From: Citrobacter amalonaticus
GTDB taxonomy: Bacteria; Pseudomonadota; Gammaproteobacteria; Enterobacterales; Enterobacteriaceae
Direction of reading: 5' to 3'
Assembly: GCF_002918555.1 (NCBI RefSeq)
Contig: NZ_PQMB01000003.1
Span: forward strand, 624,525-688,524
Length of the DNA stretch: 64,000 nt
This document shows, one piece after another, positions 1-10,499 of the stretch. The notes under the pieces are model-generated. The model searched no databases. It was not told where the DNA came from and saw nothing but the letters and a program-made list of their open reading frames with translations. The first letter of the stretch is position 1; every line of letters starts with the position of its first letter. A program made the position numbers and the translations under genes.

Positions 1-621
1 CTGCGCATTTCCGTGACGCTGGCGGCAAACAGCCACGCCCTGATCACGACGCCCGGCGCAGGAAAATTTTATCGCAGTCGTGGGCCGCTCTCGCAGCTGC
101 ACCAGATCTTCACCCTCGGCCCGCACGCCACGCTGGAGTGGCTACCGCAGGATACGATCCTCTTCCCTGGTGCAAATGCAAATATCCGCTCCGTGTTTCA
201 CATCACGTCAGAGAGCCGTCTGCTGGGCTGGGAGCTACTGTGTCTCGGACGACCGGTGATGCGGGAAACCTTCAGCCACGGCGCATTACATAGCCGTCTG
301 GAAGTGTGGCGCGACTGTGTCCCGCTGCTGATTGAACGGCTGCAATTACAGGATGGAAACCTCTGCAATGTCGCAAACCAACCCTGGTGCGGCACGCTGC
401 TCTGCTACCCGGCGACGGAAACCATGCTGGACGGCACACGGGAACGGCTTGCCCCGCTCGGTGAGTATGCGGGAGCGACGATGATTGATTCACTGCTCAC
501 TATCCGCTTTCTTGCCAGCGATAACCTGATCGTCCAGCGCGTCATGCGTGATATCTGGCACTTTTTGCGCCCGCTGCTCACTGACAAATCCCCCCATGCC
601 CCCCGTATCTGGCAAACATAA
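1..621 (+). CDS. ureD: urease accessory protein UreD, 5'-truncated by window
   Basis: The frame is open from base 1 and ends with TAA at 619-621, so only the C-terminal ~206 residues are present. UreD is the scaffold that, with UreF and UreG, forms the complex that loads nickel and CO2 into apo-urease. The call rests on the typical N-terminal stretch [13 protein letters not shown] and its position directly before ureA; UreD proteins are usually about 270 residues, so roughly the first quarter lies outside the window. An in-window ATG/GTG start would be artificial. It heads the ureDABCEFG order and is followed by ureA after about 10 bases, so it is certainly cotranscribed. Confidence 0.95.
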   Translation: MRISVTLAANSHALITTPGAGKFYRSRGPLSQLHQIFTLGPHATLEWLPQDTILFPGANANIRSVFHITSESRLLGWELLCLGRPVMRETFSHGALHSRLEVWRDCVPLLIERLQLQDGNLCNVANQPWCGTLLCYPATETMLDGTRERLAPLGEYAGATMIDSLLTIRFLASDNLIVQRVMRDIWHFLRPLLTDKSPHAPRIWQT

Positions 622-631
622 GAGAATCATG

Positions 632-934
632 ATGGAACTGACTCCCAGAGAAAAAGACAAGCTATTACTTTTTACCGCCGCGCTGGTGGCAGAACGCCGT
701 CTGGCGCGTGGACTCAGGCTAAATTACCCGGAATCAGTGGCGCTCATCAGCGCTTTCATTATGGAAGGCGCCCGCGACGGCAAGAGCGTGGCTTCGCTGA
801 TGGAAGATGGCCGCCATGTTCTGAGCCGCGAGCAGGTGATGGAAGGCGTTCCGGAGATGATCCCGAATATCCAGATCGAAGCAACCTTTCCGGACGGATC
901 AAAGCTGGTTACCGTCCACAATCCGATCGTGTAA
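632..934 (+). CDS. ureA: urease gamma subunit UreA
   Basis: This 100-residue protein is the small structural subunit of urease (urea to ammonia and carbamate), in the cytosolic UreABC trimer. The sequence from [14 protein letters not shown] to the TVHNPIV end is nearly the Klebsiella subunit. Two adjacent ATGs exist (629 and 632); 632 gives the family N-terminus and length. The frame is open further upstream inside ureD, but that extension is unrelated to UreA. The gene follows ureD by 10 bases and precedes ureB by 9, in one operon. No ureR-type regulator is visible, so constitutive or nitrogen-controlled expression, as in Klebsiella, is inferred only. Confidence 0.97.
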   Translation: MELTPREKDKLLLFTAALVAERRLARGLRLNYPESVALISAFIMEGARDGKSVASLMEDGRHVLSREQVMEGVPEMIPNIQIEATFPDGSKLVTVHNPIV

Positions 935-943
935 GGAGCAAAA

Positions 944-1264
944 ATGATTCCAGGTGAATACCGGATCTCAACGGGCAAAATCGCGATCAACGAGGGTCGG
1001 GAGATGCGTACGATCGTGGTGGAAAATCATGGCGATCGACCAATCCAGGTGGGATCGCACTATCACTTTTATGAGGTTAATCCGGCGCTCCGTTTTGTCC
1101 GCGACGCTGCGCGCGGTTTCCGACTGAATATTCCCGCCGGAACGGCTGTACGTTTTGAGCCAGGGCAAAAACGGGAAGTCGAACTGGTGCGCATAGCAGG
1201 TGACCAACGCATTTTCGGCTTTCGCGGCGAGATAATGGGCTCCCCGGAGGCAGGTGATGAGTGA
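944..1264 (+). CDS. ureB: urease beta subunit UreB
   Basis: UreB (106 residues) is the second structural subunit of urease and packs against UreC. It opens [20 protein letters not shown] and carries the conserved [16 protein letters not shown] segment. An AAGGAG ribosome site lies just before the ATG. The last codons overlap the start of ureC by 8 bases (ATG at 1257, TGA at 1262-1264), indicating translational coupling that helps keep the subunits stoichiometric. Confidence 0.97.
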   Translation: MIPGEYRISTGKIAINEGREMRTIVVENHGDRPIQVGSHYHFYEVNPALRFVRDAARGFRLNIPAGTAVRFEPGQKREVELVRIAGDQRIFGFRGEIMGSPEAGDE

Positions 1265-2960
1265 GATTTCCCGGCAGGCTTATGCAGACATGTTTGGCCC
1301 AACCACCGGCGATAAAGTGCGTCTGGCAGACACTGAGCTGTGGATCGAAGTAGAAAACGATCTCACCACCTACGGTGAAGAGGTGAAGTTCGGCGGCGGC
1401 AAAGTGATCCGCGATGGTATGGGTCAGGGACAGATGCGCGCCGATGACTGTGTGGATCTGGTGATCACCAATGCCCTGGTCGTCGATCACTGGGGGATCG
1501 TCAAAGCAGATATCGGCATCAAAAACGGCAGGATCTTTGCCATTGGCAAGGCCGGTAACCCGGATATTCAGCCCGACGTGACGATCCCGATAGGCGTGGG
1601 CACTGAAGCTGTCGCCGGGGAAGGCAAGATCGTCACCGCTGGCGGGGTCGATACGCATATTCACTGGATCTGCCCGCAGCAGGCCGAAGAAGCGCTGGTG
1701 TCCGGCGTGACGACGATGATCGGCGGCGGCACCGGTCCGGCGGCGGGCACCCATGCCACAACCTGCACGCCAGGCCCGTGGTATATCGCCCGGATGTTAC
1801 AGGCTGCTGATGCGTTGCCGGTGAATATCGGCCTGCTGGGCAAAGGCAATGGATCCTGTCCTGACGCCCTGCGCGAACAGGTTGCCGCTGGCGCGATCGG
1901 CCTGAAGATCCACGAGGACTGGGGGGCGACGCCCGCCGCGATCGATTGTGCGCTGACGGTAGCCGAAGAGATGGATATTCAGGTGGCGCTGCACAGCGAT
2001 ACGCTGAACGAGTCCGGTTTTGTCGAGGATACGCTGGCGGCGATTGGCGAACGGACGATTCATACTTTTCATACCGAAGGGGCGGGCGGCGGCCATGCGC
2101 CGGATATCATCACCGCCTGCGCACACGCCAATATCCTCCCCTCTTCCACCAACCCGACGCTGCCTTACACCGTCAATACCATTGATGAACATCTCGACAT
2201 GCTGATGGTCTGCCACCATCTCGACCCGGATATCGCCGAAGACGTCGCCTTTGCCGAATCACGTATTCGCCGGGAGACTATCGCCGCTGAAGACGTGCTG
2301 CATGACATTGGCGCGTTTTCCCTGACCTCGTCCGATTCACAGGCGATGGGACGCGTCGGCGAGGTGATCCTGCGTACCTGGCAGGTGGCGCACCGGATGA
2401 AGGTGCAGCGAGGACCGCTAGCCGAAGAGACAGGCGATAACGACAACCTGCGCGTCAAACGTTATATCGCCAAGTACACCATTAATCCGGCGATAACCCA
2501 CGGCATCGCCCATGAGGTTGGCTCAATTGCGGTCGGCAAGCTGGCGGATCTGGTGCTCTGGTCTCCGGCTTTTTTTGGTGTGAAGCCCGCAACAATCATC
2601 AAAGGCGGCATGATCGCCTGTGCGCCAATGGGCGACATCAACGCCTCGATTCCTACCCCGCAGCCGGTGCATTACCGAATGATGTTTGGCGCGCTCGGCG
2701 CGGCGCGTCATCACTGTCGCCTGACGTTTCTTTCACAGACCGCCATGGAAAACGGCGTCGCACAACAGCTCAATTTACGCAGCGCAACCGCCGTGGTGAA
2801 AGGCTGCCGGACGGTGAAAAAAGCCGACATGATCCACAACGGCCTGCAACCCAATATTACCGTCGATGCCCAGACCTACGAGGTGCGCATCGATGGAAAA
2901 CTCATCACCAGCGAACCGGCGGAAGTCCTGCCGATGGCGCAACGCTATTTTTTATTTTGA
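1257..2960 (+). CDS. ureC: urease alpha (catalytic) subunit UreC
   Basis: UreC (567 residues) carries the di-nickel active site. All catalytic residues can be counted from MSEISRQ: nickel ligands His134 and His136 in GVDTHIHW, the carbamylated Lys217 in GLKIHEDWG, His219, His246, His272 and Asp360, and the flap Cys319-His320. The positions match the Klebsiella aerogenes enzyme exactly, so the enzyme is predicted to be active. A GTG at 1254 is in frame, but the ATG at 1257 is the family start. It overlaps ureB by 8 bases and is followed by ureE after 9 bases. Confidence 0.98.
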   Translation: MSEISRQAYADMFGPTTGDKVRLADTELWIEVENDLTTYGEEVKFGGGKVIRDGMGQGQMRADDCVDLVITNALVVDHWGIVKADIGIKNGRIFAIGKAGNPDIQPDVTIPIGVGTEAVAGEGKIVTAGGVDTHIHWICPQQAEEALVSGVTTMIGGGTGPAAGTHATTCTPGPWYIARMLQAADALPVNIGLLGKGNGSCPDALREQVAAGAIGLKIHEDWGATPAAIDCALTVAEEMDIQVALHSDTLNESGFVEDTLAAIGERTIHTFHTEGAGGGHAPDIITACAHANILPSSTNPTLPYTVNTIDEHLDMLMVCHHLDPDIAEDVAFAESRIRRETIAAEDVLHDIGAFSLTSSDSQAMGRVGEVILRTWQVAHRMKVQRGPLAEETGDNDNLRVKRYIAKYTINPAITHGIAHEVGSIAVGKLADLVLWSPAFFGVKPATIIKGGMIACAPMGDINASIPTPQPVHYRMMFGALGAARHHCRLTFLSQTAMENGVAQQLNLRSATAVVKGCRTVKKADMIHNGLQPNITVDAQTYEVRIDGKLITSEPAEVLPMAQRYFLF

Positions 2961-2969
2961 GGAGACAAA

Positions 2970-3428
2970 ATGCTGTTTCTGACACAACGTATTGAAACGC
3001 CTGCTGCGGTGACCGCCACGCTGACGCTCCCCATTGATGTACGCGTGAAAAGCCGGGCGAAGGTGCAGCTGAACGACGGTCGGGAAGCGGGGTTGCTCCT
3101 GCCACGTGGCCTGCTGCTACGCGGTGGCGATCGCCTGAGCACGGAAGACGGCGCTGAAGTCGTGGAGATCATCGCCGCCAGCGAGGCCGTTTCGGTAGTG
3201 CGATGCGCCGATCCGTTCCTGCTCGCCAAAGCCTGCTATCACCTCGGCAACCGCCACGTCCCGCTGCAGATCCTGCCGGACGAATTGCGCTATCACCACG
3301 ACCATGTCCTGGACGATATGCTGCGTCATTTTCAGCTGGAAGTGACGTTCGCCCATCTCCCCTTTGAGCCAGAGGCGGGCGCATATGCCAGCGAATCTCA
3401 CGACCATCACCACGGCCATGCGCACTGA
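2970..3428 (+). CDS. ureE: urease accessory nickel chaperone UreE
   Basis: UreE (152 residues) delivers Ni2+ to the UreG-UreF-UreD complex. The C-terminus ends in a histidine-rich tail (HDHHHGHAH), the classical extra nickel-binding segment, here shorter than the long tail of Klebsiella. The central part has the dimer-bridging metal histidine region around [16 protein letters not shown] site precedes the ATG. The stop overlaps the ureF start (TGATG at 3426-3430). No nickel permease gene is in the window. Confidence 0.96.
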   Translation: MLFLTQRIETPAAVTATLTLPIDVRVKSRAKVQLNDGREAGLLLPRGLLLRGGDRLSTEDGAEVVEIIAASEAVSVVRCADPFLLAKACYHLGNRHVPLQILPDELRYHHDHVLDDMLRHFQLEVTFAHLPFEPEAGAYASESHDHHHGHAH

Positions 3429-4102
3429 TGCGTGACCCACAGCAGCAGTTGCGTCTGATGCAGCTCGCCAGCGGCAGCTTACCCGTGGGATCGTTTACCT
3501 GGTCTCAGGGGCTGGAGTGGGCGGTGGAAAGCGGCTGGGTGAAAAACGTGGAGGCATTCGCCCTCTGGCAGAAGCAGCAGATGATGCAGAACCTGTTCAG
3601 CGTCGATCTGCCGCTGTTCAACCGGCTTTACCACGCCTGCGAGCAGGATGACCTCGACGCCGCGCACCGCTGGACGGCGTATCTGCTGGCCTGTCGGGAA
3701 ACCCGCGAACTGCGCGAAGAAGAACGCAGCAGAGGCGCGGCATTCACGCGACTGGTGGTGGACTGGCAACCGGACTGTCCTGCGCCGTGGCGCGCGCTTT
3801 TTGCTGACAGCCAACTGTGCGGCATGGCCTGGCTGGGCGTCCAGTGGCGAATTACGCTTGCGGATCTGACGCTAAGTCTGGGTTACAGCTGGATTGAGAG
3901 CGCCGTCATGGCCGGTGTCAAACTGGTGCCGTTTGGCCAACAGGCGGCGCAACGGCTGATTATTTCGCTCTGCGAGGATTTCGCGCAGGGCATGGGGAAG
4001 GCGCTGGCGTGCCCGGATGAAGAACTGGGTGGCGCAACACCGCTTGCAACCATCGCCTCAGCTCGTCACGAAACACAATATTGCCGTTTATTCCGCTCCT
4101 GA
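3428..4102 (+). CDS. ureF: urease accessory protein UreF
   Basis: UreF (224 residues) is the all-helical accessory protein that acts as a gate between UreG and UreD-bound apo-urease. Typical features are the N-terminal [20 protein letters not shown] block, the LREEERSRG loop and the C-terminal [10 protein letters not shown] end. Length is normal for the family. Translation is coupled to ureE by a one-base overlap and ureG starts 9 bases after the stop behind a GAGGAG site. Confidence 0.96.
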   Translation: MRDPQQQLRLMQLASGSLPVGSFTWSQGLEWAVESGWVKNVEAFALWQKQQMMQNLFSVDLPLFNRLYHACEQDDLDAAHRWTAYLLACRETRELREEERSRGAAFTRLVVDWQPDCPAPWRALFADSQLCGMAWLGVQWRITLADLTLSLGYSWIESAVMAGVKLVPFGQQAAQRLIISLCEDFAQGMGKALACPDEELGGATPLATIASARHETQYCRLFRS

Positions 4103-4111
4103 GGAGAGACA

Positions 4112-4729
4112 ATGACTGAATACAAACATCCCCTGCGCGTTGGCGTGGGCGGTCCGGTCGGTTCCGGTAAAACCGCCCTGCTGGAAGCGTTATGCAAAGC
4201 CATGCGCGAGAGATATCAGCTGGCCGTTGTGACCAACGACATTTACACCAAAGAGGACCAACGTATTCTCACCGAAGCCGGTGCGCTGGCGCCGGAACGG
4301 ATTGTCGGCGTGGAGACGGGCGGCTGTCCGCACACCGCCATCCGTGAAGATGCCTCGATGAATCTGGCAGCGGTGGAAGCGTTAAGCAAAAAGTTTAGTA
4401 ATCTGGACCTGATTTTTGTGGAGAGCGGCGGCGATAACCTGAGCGCCACCTTCAGCCCGGAACTGGCCGATCTGACGATCTATGTGATCGACGTAGCCGA
4501 AGGCGAAAAGATCCCGCGCAAAGGCGGACCGGGGATCACTAAATCTGATTTTCTGGTGATTAACAAAACCGATCTGGCTCCGTATGTCGGCGCGTCGCTG
4601 GCGGTGATGGAGCGTGACACAATGCGGATGCGCGGTGAACGTCCCTGGACTTTTACCAATTTAAAAGCCGGAGAAGGTCTGGAGACGATTATTTCGTTTC
4701 TGGAAGAGAGAGGGATGCTGCGGGTGTAA
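4112..4729 (+). CDS. ureG: urease accessory GTPase UreG
   Basis: UreG (205 residues) is the SIMIBI-class GTPase whose GTP hydrolysis drives nickel insertion. It has the P-loop GGPVGSGKT at residues ~12-20, the nickel-binding Cys-Pro-His in [11 protein letters not shown], a switch region around [15 protein letters not shown] and the [10 protein letters not shown] guanine-specificity motif. It is the last gene of the urease operon; a REP pair follows between it and the convergent tsaD. Confidence 0.97.
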   Translation: MTEYKHPLRVGVGGPVGSGKTALLEALCKAMRERYQLAVVTNDIYTKEDQRILTEAGALAPERIVGVETGGCPHTAIREDASMNLAAVEALSKKFSNLDLIFVESGGDNLSATFSPELADLTIYVIDVAEGEKIPRKGGPGITKSDFLVINKTDLAPYVGASLAVMERDTMRMRGERPWTFTNLKAGEGLETIISFLEERGMLRV

Positions 4730-4737
4730 TGCTTTCG

Positions 4738-4805
4738 CCGGGTGGCGGCTACGCCTTATCCGGCCTACGGTTTTGCAGGCCGGGTAAGCACAGCGCCACC
4801 GGGCA
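4738..4805. repeat. REP pair (BIME-type) between convergent ureG and tsaD
   Basis: GCCGGGTGGCGGCTACGCC then ATCCGGCCTACGG, followed after a short spacer by an inverted relative (GCAGGCCGGGTAAGC..CGCCACCGGGC). This is the enterobacterial REP/PU pattern in its usual place between convergent genes. It can fold into a long hairpin and may protect or end both mRNAs. A partial relative (GCCGGGTGGCGG) occurs at 52232-52245 after the fucO-like gene. Confidence 0.85.
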
Positions 4806-4810
4806 AAAAA

Positions 4811-5824
4811 TCACGCCGCGGGCAGCTCAGCCAGCGGCCAGCGTGGACGCACTGTCACCCCAAGATCGGCGGTGGCTCCGGCTTTAAAACGCACCATACC
4901 GGCATAGGCAATCATCGCCCCGTTGTCGGTACAAAACTCCGGGCGTGCGTAGAACACGTCGCCACGACGCTTTCGCATCATCTCCGCCAGCTTTGCGCGC
5001 AATGTACGGTTGGCACTTACCCCGCCCGCCATCACCAGACGCTTAAAGCCGGTCTGGTCCAGCGCACGTTTGCACTTGATCATGAGCGTATCCACTACCG
5101 CATCTTCAAACGCTCTGGCAATATCGGCACGGGTCTGCTCATCATCGCCATTATTACGAATCGTATTTGCGGCGAACGTTTTCAGCCCGGAGAAGCTGAA
5201 ATCCAGCCCCGGACGATCGGTCATTGGTCGTGGAAAGACAAAGCGCCCGGCGGTCCCCTGTGACGCCATTTTCGACAGCATCGGGCCGCCCGGGTAATCA
5301 AGCCCTAACAGTTTGGCGGTTTTATCAAACGCTTCACCTGCGGCATCGTCGATAGACTCTCCCAGCAGTTCGTACTGGCCCACGCCAGTGACGCTAATTA
5401 ACTGCGTATGACCACCGGAGACCAACAGTGCCACGAACGGGAATTCCGGCGGGTTATCTTCCAGCATGGGGGCCAGCAGATGTCCTTCCATATGGTGTAC
5501 AGGGATTGCCGGAACATTCCACGCAAACGCCAGCGAACGTCCGACCGTTGCGCCAACCAGCAGCGCGCCGACCAGCCCAGGACCTGCGGTATACGCCACC
5601 GCATCAATCTCTTTCGCCGTCAGGCCCGCCTCTTTGAGCGCCGCCTGGATCAGCGGTACGGTCTTGCGTACGTGATCGCGGGAGGCCAGTTCAGGCACGA
5701 CTCCGCCGTAGTCAGCATGTAATTTCACCTGACTATACAATTGGTTGGCTAACAGACCGTTTTCATCGTCGTAAATGGCAATGCCGGTTTCATCGCAGGA
5801 TGTTTCAATTCCCAGTACACGCAT
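4811..5824 (-). CDS. tsaD: tRNA N6-threonylcarbamoyladenosine transferase TsaD
   Basis: TsaD (337 residues, formerly YgjD/Gcp) transfers the threonylcarbamoyl group to A37 of ANN-decoding tRNAs, with TsaB, TsaE and TsaC. It has the ASKHA-fold start [14 protein letters not shown], the metal-binding HxxxH in [13 protein letters not shown], and the phosphate loops SGGHTQL and [11 protein letters not shown]. It is divergent from rpsU, as in E. coli. Essential housekeeping gene. Confidence 0.97.
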   Translation of the reverse strand: MRVLGIETSCDETGIAIYDDENGLLANQLYSQVKLHADYGGVVPELASRDHVRKTVPLIQAALKEAGLTAKEIDAVAYTAGPGLVGALLVGATVGRSLAFAWNVPAIPVHHMEGHLLAPMLEDNPPEFPFVALLVSGGHTQLISVTGVGQYELLGESIDDAAGEAFDKTAKLLGLDYPGGPMLSKMASQGTAGRFVFPRPMTDRPGLDFSFSGLKTFAANTIRNNGDDEQTRADIARAFEDAVVDTLMIKCKRALDQTGFKRLVMAGGVSANRTLRAKLAEMMRKRRGDVFYARPEFCTDNGAMIAYAGMVRFKAGATADLGVTVRPRWPLAELPAA

Positions 5825-5913
5825 GACTTGTTTTACCTCGCTTTAATACCGCGCAGTGTAGGACCAATGCGGGTTGATGTAAAACTTTGTTCGCCCCAGG
5901 CGACTGCCTCGTG

Positions 5914-5990
5914 TATACTCCCAGTCCTTATAAAAGTCCCTTTCAAAATCACGTCGGTGCTTTACAAAGCAGCAGCAATTGCAGTAAAAT
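5914..5990 (+). promoter_or_regulatory. probable promoters of the rpsU-dnaG-rpoD operon
   Basis: Two sigma70-like candidates lie upstream of rpsU. One has a -10 TATACT at 5914-5919 (only a weak -35). The other is TTTACA at 5961-5966, an 18-base spacer and TAAAAT at 5985-5990. E. coli also has tandem promoters here. The assignment is from consensus matching only; no clear LexA box is seen in this copy. Confidence 0.5.
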
Positions 5991-6021
5991 TCCGCACCAT
6001 TTTGAAATAAGCTGGCGTTGA

Positions 6022-6276
<255 letters not shown>

Positions 6277-6324
6277 TTTGGTTGAGAGCCGGTGCTCTCA
6301 ATTCAGACCGAGTTGTAGTTGTAA

Positions 6325-6360
6325 GGCCGTGCTTCCGGAAGGAATGCACGGCTTGTTTTC
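6325..6360 (+). terminator. internal attenuating terminator between rpsU and dnaG
   Basis: GCCGTGC(6326-6332)/GCACGGC(6346-6352), extended by TTCC/GGAA, and followed by TTGTTTTC. This matches the known internal terminator of the E. coli operon, which lets only a fraction of polymerases reach dnaG. Confidence 0.85.
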
Positions 6361-6373
6361 GTTTATACACGTC

Positions 6374-6472
6374 ATCATTCAAGCTGCCTCTGCGTTGGCT
6401 GCAGTCGCTCCCCCCGGTCACGTACTGATGTACGCTCCTGAGGATTCGCTCCCTTGCCGCATCTTGAATGAT
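6374..6472. repeat. ERIC/IRU-type palindromic repeat
   Basis: A 99-bp unit bounded by perfect 10-bp inverted ends ATCATTCAAG (6374-6383) and CTTGAATGAT (6463-6472). Its core reads GTCACGTACTGATGTACGCT then CCTGAGGATTCGCTC, a clear relative of the ERIC consensus. It lies in the transcribed rpsU-dnaG spacer and will fold in the mRNA just after the terminator. Confidence 0.8.
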
Positions 6473-6509
6473 TTTGTGTATATAAGTCATAAAAAAATAA
6501 AAGGGGCAT

Positions 6510-8255
6510 ATGGCTGGACGAATTCCACGCGTATTTATTAATGACCTGCTGGCAAGAACCGACATCGTCGATCTCATCGACGCGCGGGTAAAGCTGAAAA
6601 AGCAGGGCAAGAATTACCATGCGTGCTGTCCGTTCCATAACGAAAAAACCCCCTCTTTCACCGTGAACGGTGAGAAACAGTTTTATCACTGCTTTGGCTG
6701 TGGCGCGCACGGCAACGCCGTCGACTTCCTGATGAACTACGACAAACTCGAGTTCGTGGAAACCGTCGAAGAGCTGGCCGCGATGCACAACCTGGAAGTC
6801 CCGTTTGAAGCCGGCAGTGGACCCAGTCAGATAGAGCGCCATCAACGGCAAAGCCTTTATCAATTGATGGACGGTCTGAACTCGTTTTATCAACAATCGC
6901 TGATGCAACCCGCCGCTACCCCTGCGCGCCAGTATCTGGAAAAGCGAGGACTCAGTAGCGACGTGATCGCCCGTTTTGCCATTGGTTTTGCGCCCCCCGG
7001 CTGGGACAACGTCCTGAAACGGTTTGGCGACAATACCGAGAACCGCAAATCGCTGGTTGATGCGGGTATGTTGGTTACCAACGATCAGGGACGTAGTTAC
7101 GATCGCTTCCGCGAGCGGGTAATGTTCCCGATCCGCGACAAGCGTGGGCGGGTGATTGGTTTTGGTGGTCGTGTATTGGGCGATGCCCTGCCGAAGTATC
7201 TTAACTCCCCGGAAACCGATATTTTCCATAAGGGCCGCCAGCTTTATGGCCTTTATGAAGCCCAGCAGGATAACGCGGATCCTCAGCGCCTGTTAGTGGT
7301 GGAAGGCTATATGGATGTGGTGGCGCTGGCGCAATACGGTATTAATTATGCCGTAGCTTCCCTGGGAACCTCGACGACCGCCGATCACATCCAGCTGCTG
7401 TTCCGTGCGACAAACAATGTGATTTGCTGTTATGACGGAGACCGGGCAGGTCGTGATGCCGCCTGGCGAGCGCTGGAAACCGCGCTGCCGTACATGACGG
7501 ATGGTCGTCAGCTACGCTTTATGTTTTTACCTGATGGCGAAGACCCCGACACGCTGGTGCGTAAAGAAGGGAAAGAGGCGTTCGAAGCCCGGATGGAGCA
7601 GGCTCTGCCGCTCTCCGCGTTTTTGTTTAACAGCCTGATGCCACAGGTAGATCTGAGCACTCCGGACGGACGCGCGCAGCTCAGCACGCTGGCGCTGCCG
7701 CTGATTACTCAGGTACCGGGTGAAACACTGCGTATTTATCTGCGTCAGGAACTGGGCAACAAGTTAGGCATTCTCGATGACAGCCAGCTTGAACGTTTAA
7801 TGCCTAAAATTTCCGAAAGTGGTGCTTCACGGCCCGCTCCGCAGCTAAAACGCACGACCATGCGTATACTGATAGGATTACTGGTGCAAAACCCGGATTT
7901 AGCGCCGCGAGTGCCGCCGTTGGGCAACCTGGATCAAAATAAGCTGCCCGGACTTGGTTTGTTTATGGAACTGGTCAACACTTGTTTGTCCCAGCCAGGC
8001 CTGACTACCGGGCAACTTTTAGAGCACTATCGTGGTACAAATGATGCTGCCACCCTTGAAAAACTGTCGATGTGGGACGATATAGCAGATAAGGATATTG
8101 CTGAAAAAACCTTCACCGACTCACTCAACCATATGTTTGATTCGATGCTTGAGCTGCGCCAGGAAGAGTTAATCGCTCGTGAGCGCACGCACGGTTTAAG
8201 CAGCGAAGAACGCCGGGAGCTCTGGACTCTAAACCAGGAACTGGCTAAAAAATGA
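6510..8255 (+). CDS. dnaG: DNA primase
   Basis: DnaG (581 residues, as in E. coli) makes RNA primers at the replication fork with DnaB. Domains in order: CHC2 zinc-binding domain (CCPFHNEKTPSF with HCFGCG, residues ~38-65), RNA polymerase/TOPRIM core with VVEGYMDVVAL and CCYDGDRAGRDAA, and the C-terminal DnaB-interacting domain ending in WTLNQELAKK. The ATG follows AGGGG after 5 bases. The middle gene of the operon; rpoD follows after an unusually long 351-base leader. Confidence 0.98.
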   Translation: MAGRIPRVFINDLLARTDIVDLIDARVKLKKQGKNYHACCPFHNEKTPSFTVNGEKQFYHCFGCGAHGNAVDFLMNYDKLEFVETVEELAAMHNLEVPFEAGSGPSQIERHQRQSLYQLMDGLNSFYQQSLMQPAATPARQYLEKRGLSSDVIARFAIGFAPPGWDNVLKRFGDNTENRKSLVDAGMLVTNDQGRSYDRFRERVMFPIRDKRGRVIGFGGRVLGDALPKYLNSPETDIFHKGRQLYGLYEAQQDNADPQRLLVVEGYMDVVALAQYGINYAVASLGTSTTADHIQLLFRATNNVICCYDGDRAGRDAAWRALETALPYMTDGRQLRFMFLPDGEDPDTLVRKEGKEAFEARMEQALPLSAFLFNSLMPQVDLSTPDGRAQLSTLALPLITQVPGETLRIYLRQELGNKLGILDDSQLERLMPKISESGASRPAPQLKRTTMRILIGLLVQNPDLAPRVPPLGNLDQNKLPGLGLFMELVNTCLSQPGLTTGQLLEHYRGTNDAATLEKLSMWDDIADKDIAEKTFTDSLNHMFDSMLELRQEELIARERTHGLSSEERRELWTLNQELAKK

Positions 8256-8273
8256 ATTGATAGACACAATCAG

Positions 8274-8447
8274 TCAAGTTGTATTAAAGCAGCAAGAGAA
8301 TGAACTCCTGGGCGTGGATATAAGTACATGGCCAGAATGACAAGTCCGCAGGGCGCGGATTTGAACGCTGCTTGCGGCGGCCTGCCAGGGGCAAGTCTCA
8401 GGAAGAGACCAGTAACGAGCGCAGCTAACGCAGAGACAACTTGAAGG
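8274..8447. repeat. ERIC-like element with internal insertion in the rpoD leader
   Basis: The ends TCAAGTTGT (8274-) and ACAACTTGA (to 8444) are inverted, and the flanks (GCAGCAAGAGAATGAACTCC; GCAGCTAACGCAGAG) align by eye with the reverse complement of the ERIC copy at 6374-6472. About 65-70 bases in the middle have no counterpart there, as in known ERIC variants with insertions. Located between dnaG and rpoD. Bases 8448-8606 hold no gene I can support. Confidence 0.55.
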
Positions 8448-8606
8448 ATGCAGTATTTAACGGCTTAAGTGCCGAATAGCGATCGGGAAGCCCCCGACAG
8501 CCGCTCTGAGAGGCAGCGGCACAAATATAAGTACGCCCTCGCTTTAAATGTTGGCGGCAACGGCTTGCTGACTCAAATCAAACGAATTAAGTGTGGATAC
8601 CGTCTT

Positions 8607-10451
8607 ATGGAGCAAAACCCGCAGTCACAGCTCAAGCTTCTTGTCACCCGTGGTAAGGAGCAAGGCTATCTGACCTATGCCGAGGTCAATGACCATCTGC
8701 CGGAAGATATCGTCGATTCAGATCAGATTGAAGATATCATCCAAATGATCAATGACATGGGTATTCAGGTGATGGAAGAAGCACCAGATGCCGATGATCT
8801 GCTGCTTGCTGAAAACACCACCAGTACTGATGAAGACGCGGAAGAAGCTGCTGCCCAGGTTCTCTCCAGCGTGGAATCTGAAATTGGCCGTACGACTGAC
8901 CCGGTGCGTATGTACATGCGCGAAATGGGCACCGTAGAACTGTTGACGCGTGAAGGCGAAATCGACATCGCTAAACGCATCGAAGACGGGATCAACCAGG
9001 TTCAATGCTCCGTTGCTGAATATCCGGAAGCGATTACCTACCTGCTTGAACAATACGATCGCGTTGAAGCTGAAGAAGCGCGTCTGTCTGACCTGATCAC
9101 AGGCTTTGTTGATCCGAACGCTGAAGAAGATCTGGCGCCAACTGCCACCCACGTCGGATCTGAGCTGTCTCAGGAAGACCTGGACGACGACGAAGATGAA
9201 GACGAAGAGGAAGATGACGACAGCGCTGATGACGACAACAGCATCGATCCGGAGCTGGCGCGTGAGAAGTTTGGTGAGCTGCGTACCCAGTACGAAGTCA
9301 CCCGTGACACCATCAAAGCGAAAGGTCGCAGCCACACTGATGCACAAGCCGAAATTCTGAAGCTGTCTGAAGTGTTCAAGCAGTTCCGTCTGGTGCCGAA
9401 GCAGTTCGACTACCTGGTAAACAGCATGCGCGTCATGATGGACCGCGTGCGTACTCAGGAACGTCTGATCATGAAGCTCTGCGTTGAGCAGTGCAAAATG
9501 CCGAAGAAGAACTTCATCACCCTGTTCACCGGTAACGAAACCAGCGAAACCTGGTTCAACGCGGCTATCGCGATGAACAAACCGTGGTCTGAAAAACTGC
9601 ACGATGTGGCAGATGACGTTCACCGCGGCCTGCAAAAGTTGCAGCAGATTGAAGAAGAAACCGGCCTGACCATCGAACAGGTGAAAGATATTAACCGTCG
9701 CATGTCCATCGGTGAAGCGAAAGCCCGCCGTGCGAAGAAAGAGATGGTTGAAGCGAACCTGCGTCTGGTTATCTCAATCGCCAAGAAATACACCAACCGT
9801 GGCTTGCAGTTCCTGGATCTGATTCAGGAAGGCAACATCGGTCTGATGAAAGCGGTAGATAAATTTGAATACCGTCGCGGCTACAAGTTCTCCACCTACG
9901 CAACCTGGTGGATCCGTCAGGCTATCACCCGCTCCATCGCGGATCAGGCGCGCACCATCCGTATTCCGGTGCATATGATTGAGACCATCAACAAGCTCAA
10001 CCGTATCTCCCGCCAGATGCTGCAAGAGATGGGTCGCGAGCCGACGCCGGAAGAGCTGGCCGAACGCATGCTGATGCCGGAAGATAAAATCCGCAAAGTG
10101 CTGAAAATTGCCAAAGAGCCAATCTCCATGGAAACACCGATCGGTGATGATGAAGATTCGCATCTGGGTGATTTCATCGAGGATACCACCCTCGAGCTGC
10201 CGCTGGACTCTGCAACTACCGAGAGCCTGCGTGCCGCAACGCATGACGTGCTGGCTGGCCTGACCGCTCGTGAAGCCAAAGTTCTGCGTATGCGCTTCGG
10301 TATCGACATGAACACCGACCACACGCTGGAAGAAGTGGGTAAACAATTCGACGTTACCCGCGAACGTATCCGCCAGATCGAAGCGAAGGCGCTGCGTAAA
10401 CTGCGCCATCCGAGCCGTTCTGAAGTGCTGCGTAGCTTCCTGGACGATTAA
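8607..10451 (+). CDS. rpoD: RNA polymerase sigma-70 factor RpoD
   Basis: The housekeeping sigma factor, 614 residues (E. coli 613). It starts at [20 protein letters not shown]; the frame is open 46 codons further upstream, but that extension is not part of the protein. Visible in order: region 1.1, region 1.2 ([20 protein letters not shown]), the acidic non-conserved spacer rich in D/E around residues 190-215, region 2 ([18 protein letters not shown], which melts and reads the -10), region 3, and region 4 ([20 protein letters not shown] helix-turn-helix, which reads the -35). Confidence 0.99.
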   Translation: MEQNPQSQLKLLVTRGKEQGYLTYAEVNDHLPEDIVDSDQIEDIIQMINDMGIQVMEEAPDADDLLLAENTTSTDEDAEEAAAQVLSSVESEIGRTTDPVRMYMREMGTVELLTREGEIDIAKRIEDGINQVQCSVAEYPEAITYLLEQYDRVEAEEARLSDLITGFVDPNAEEDLAPTATHVGSELSQEDLDDDEDEDEEEDDDSADDDNSIDPELAREKFGELRTQYEVTRDTIKAKGRSHTDAQAEILKLSEVFKQFRLVPKQFDYLVNSMRVMMDRVRTQERLIMKLCVEQCKMPKKNFITLFTGNETSETWFNAAIAMNKPWSEKLHDVADDVHRGLQKLQQIEEETGLTIEQVKDINRRMSIGEAKARRAKKEMVEANLRLVISIAKKYTNRGLQFLDLIQEGNIGLMKAVDKFEYRRGYKFSTYATWWIRQAITRSIADQARTIRIPVHMIETINKLNRISRQMLQEMGREPTPEELAERMLMPEDKIRKVLKIAKEPISMETPIGDDEDSHLGDFIEDTTLELPLDSATTESLRAATHDVLAGLTAREAKVLRMRFGIDMNTDHTLEEVGKQFDVTRERIRQIEAKALRKLRHPSRSEVLRSFLDD

Positions 10452-10471
10452 GCTTGTCGGCATAAATATGA

Positions 10472-10499
10472 ACGCCACCTTCCCGGTGGCGTTTTTTTT
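10472..10499 (+). terminator. rpoD operon terminator
   Basis: ACGCCACC(10472-10479)/GGTGGCGT(10485-10492) with a TTCCC loop and an eight-T tract. It closes the rpsU-dnaG-rpoD operon and abuts the stop codon of the convergent mug. Confidence 0.93.

Noticed and set aside
1077-1754. 225-codon - strand frame in ureB/ureC
   Set aside because: Shadow of urease genes in GC-rich DNA.
4742-5263. 173-codon + strand frame over the REP pair and tsaD end
   Set aside because: Translates a REP and runs antisense to tsaD.
6375-7229. 284-codon - strand frame across dnaG start and ERIC
   Set aside because: Overlaps dnaG fully, no ribosome site, crosses a repeat.
8718-9635. 305-codon open frame on the - strand inside rpoD
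   Set aside because: Antisense shadow of rpoD; codon bias of the + strand gene explains it.
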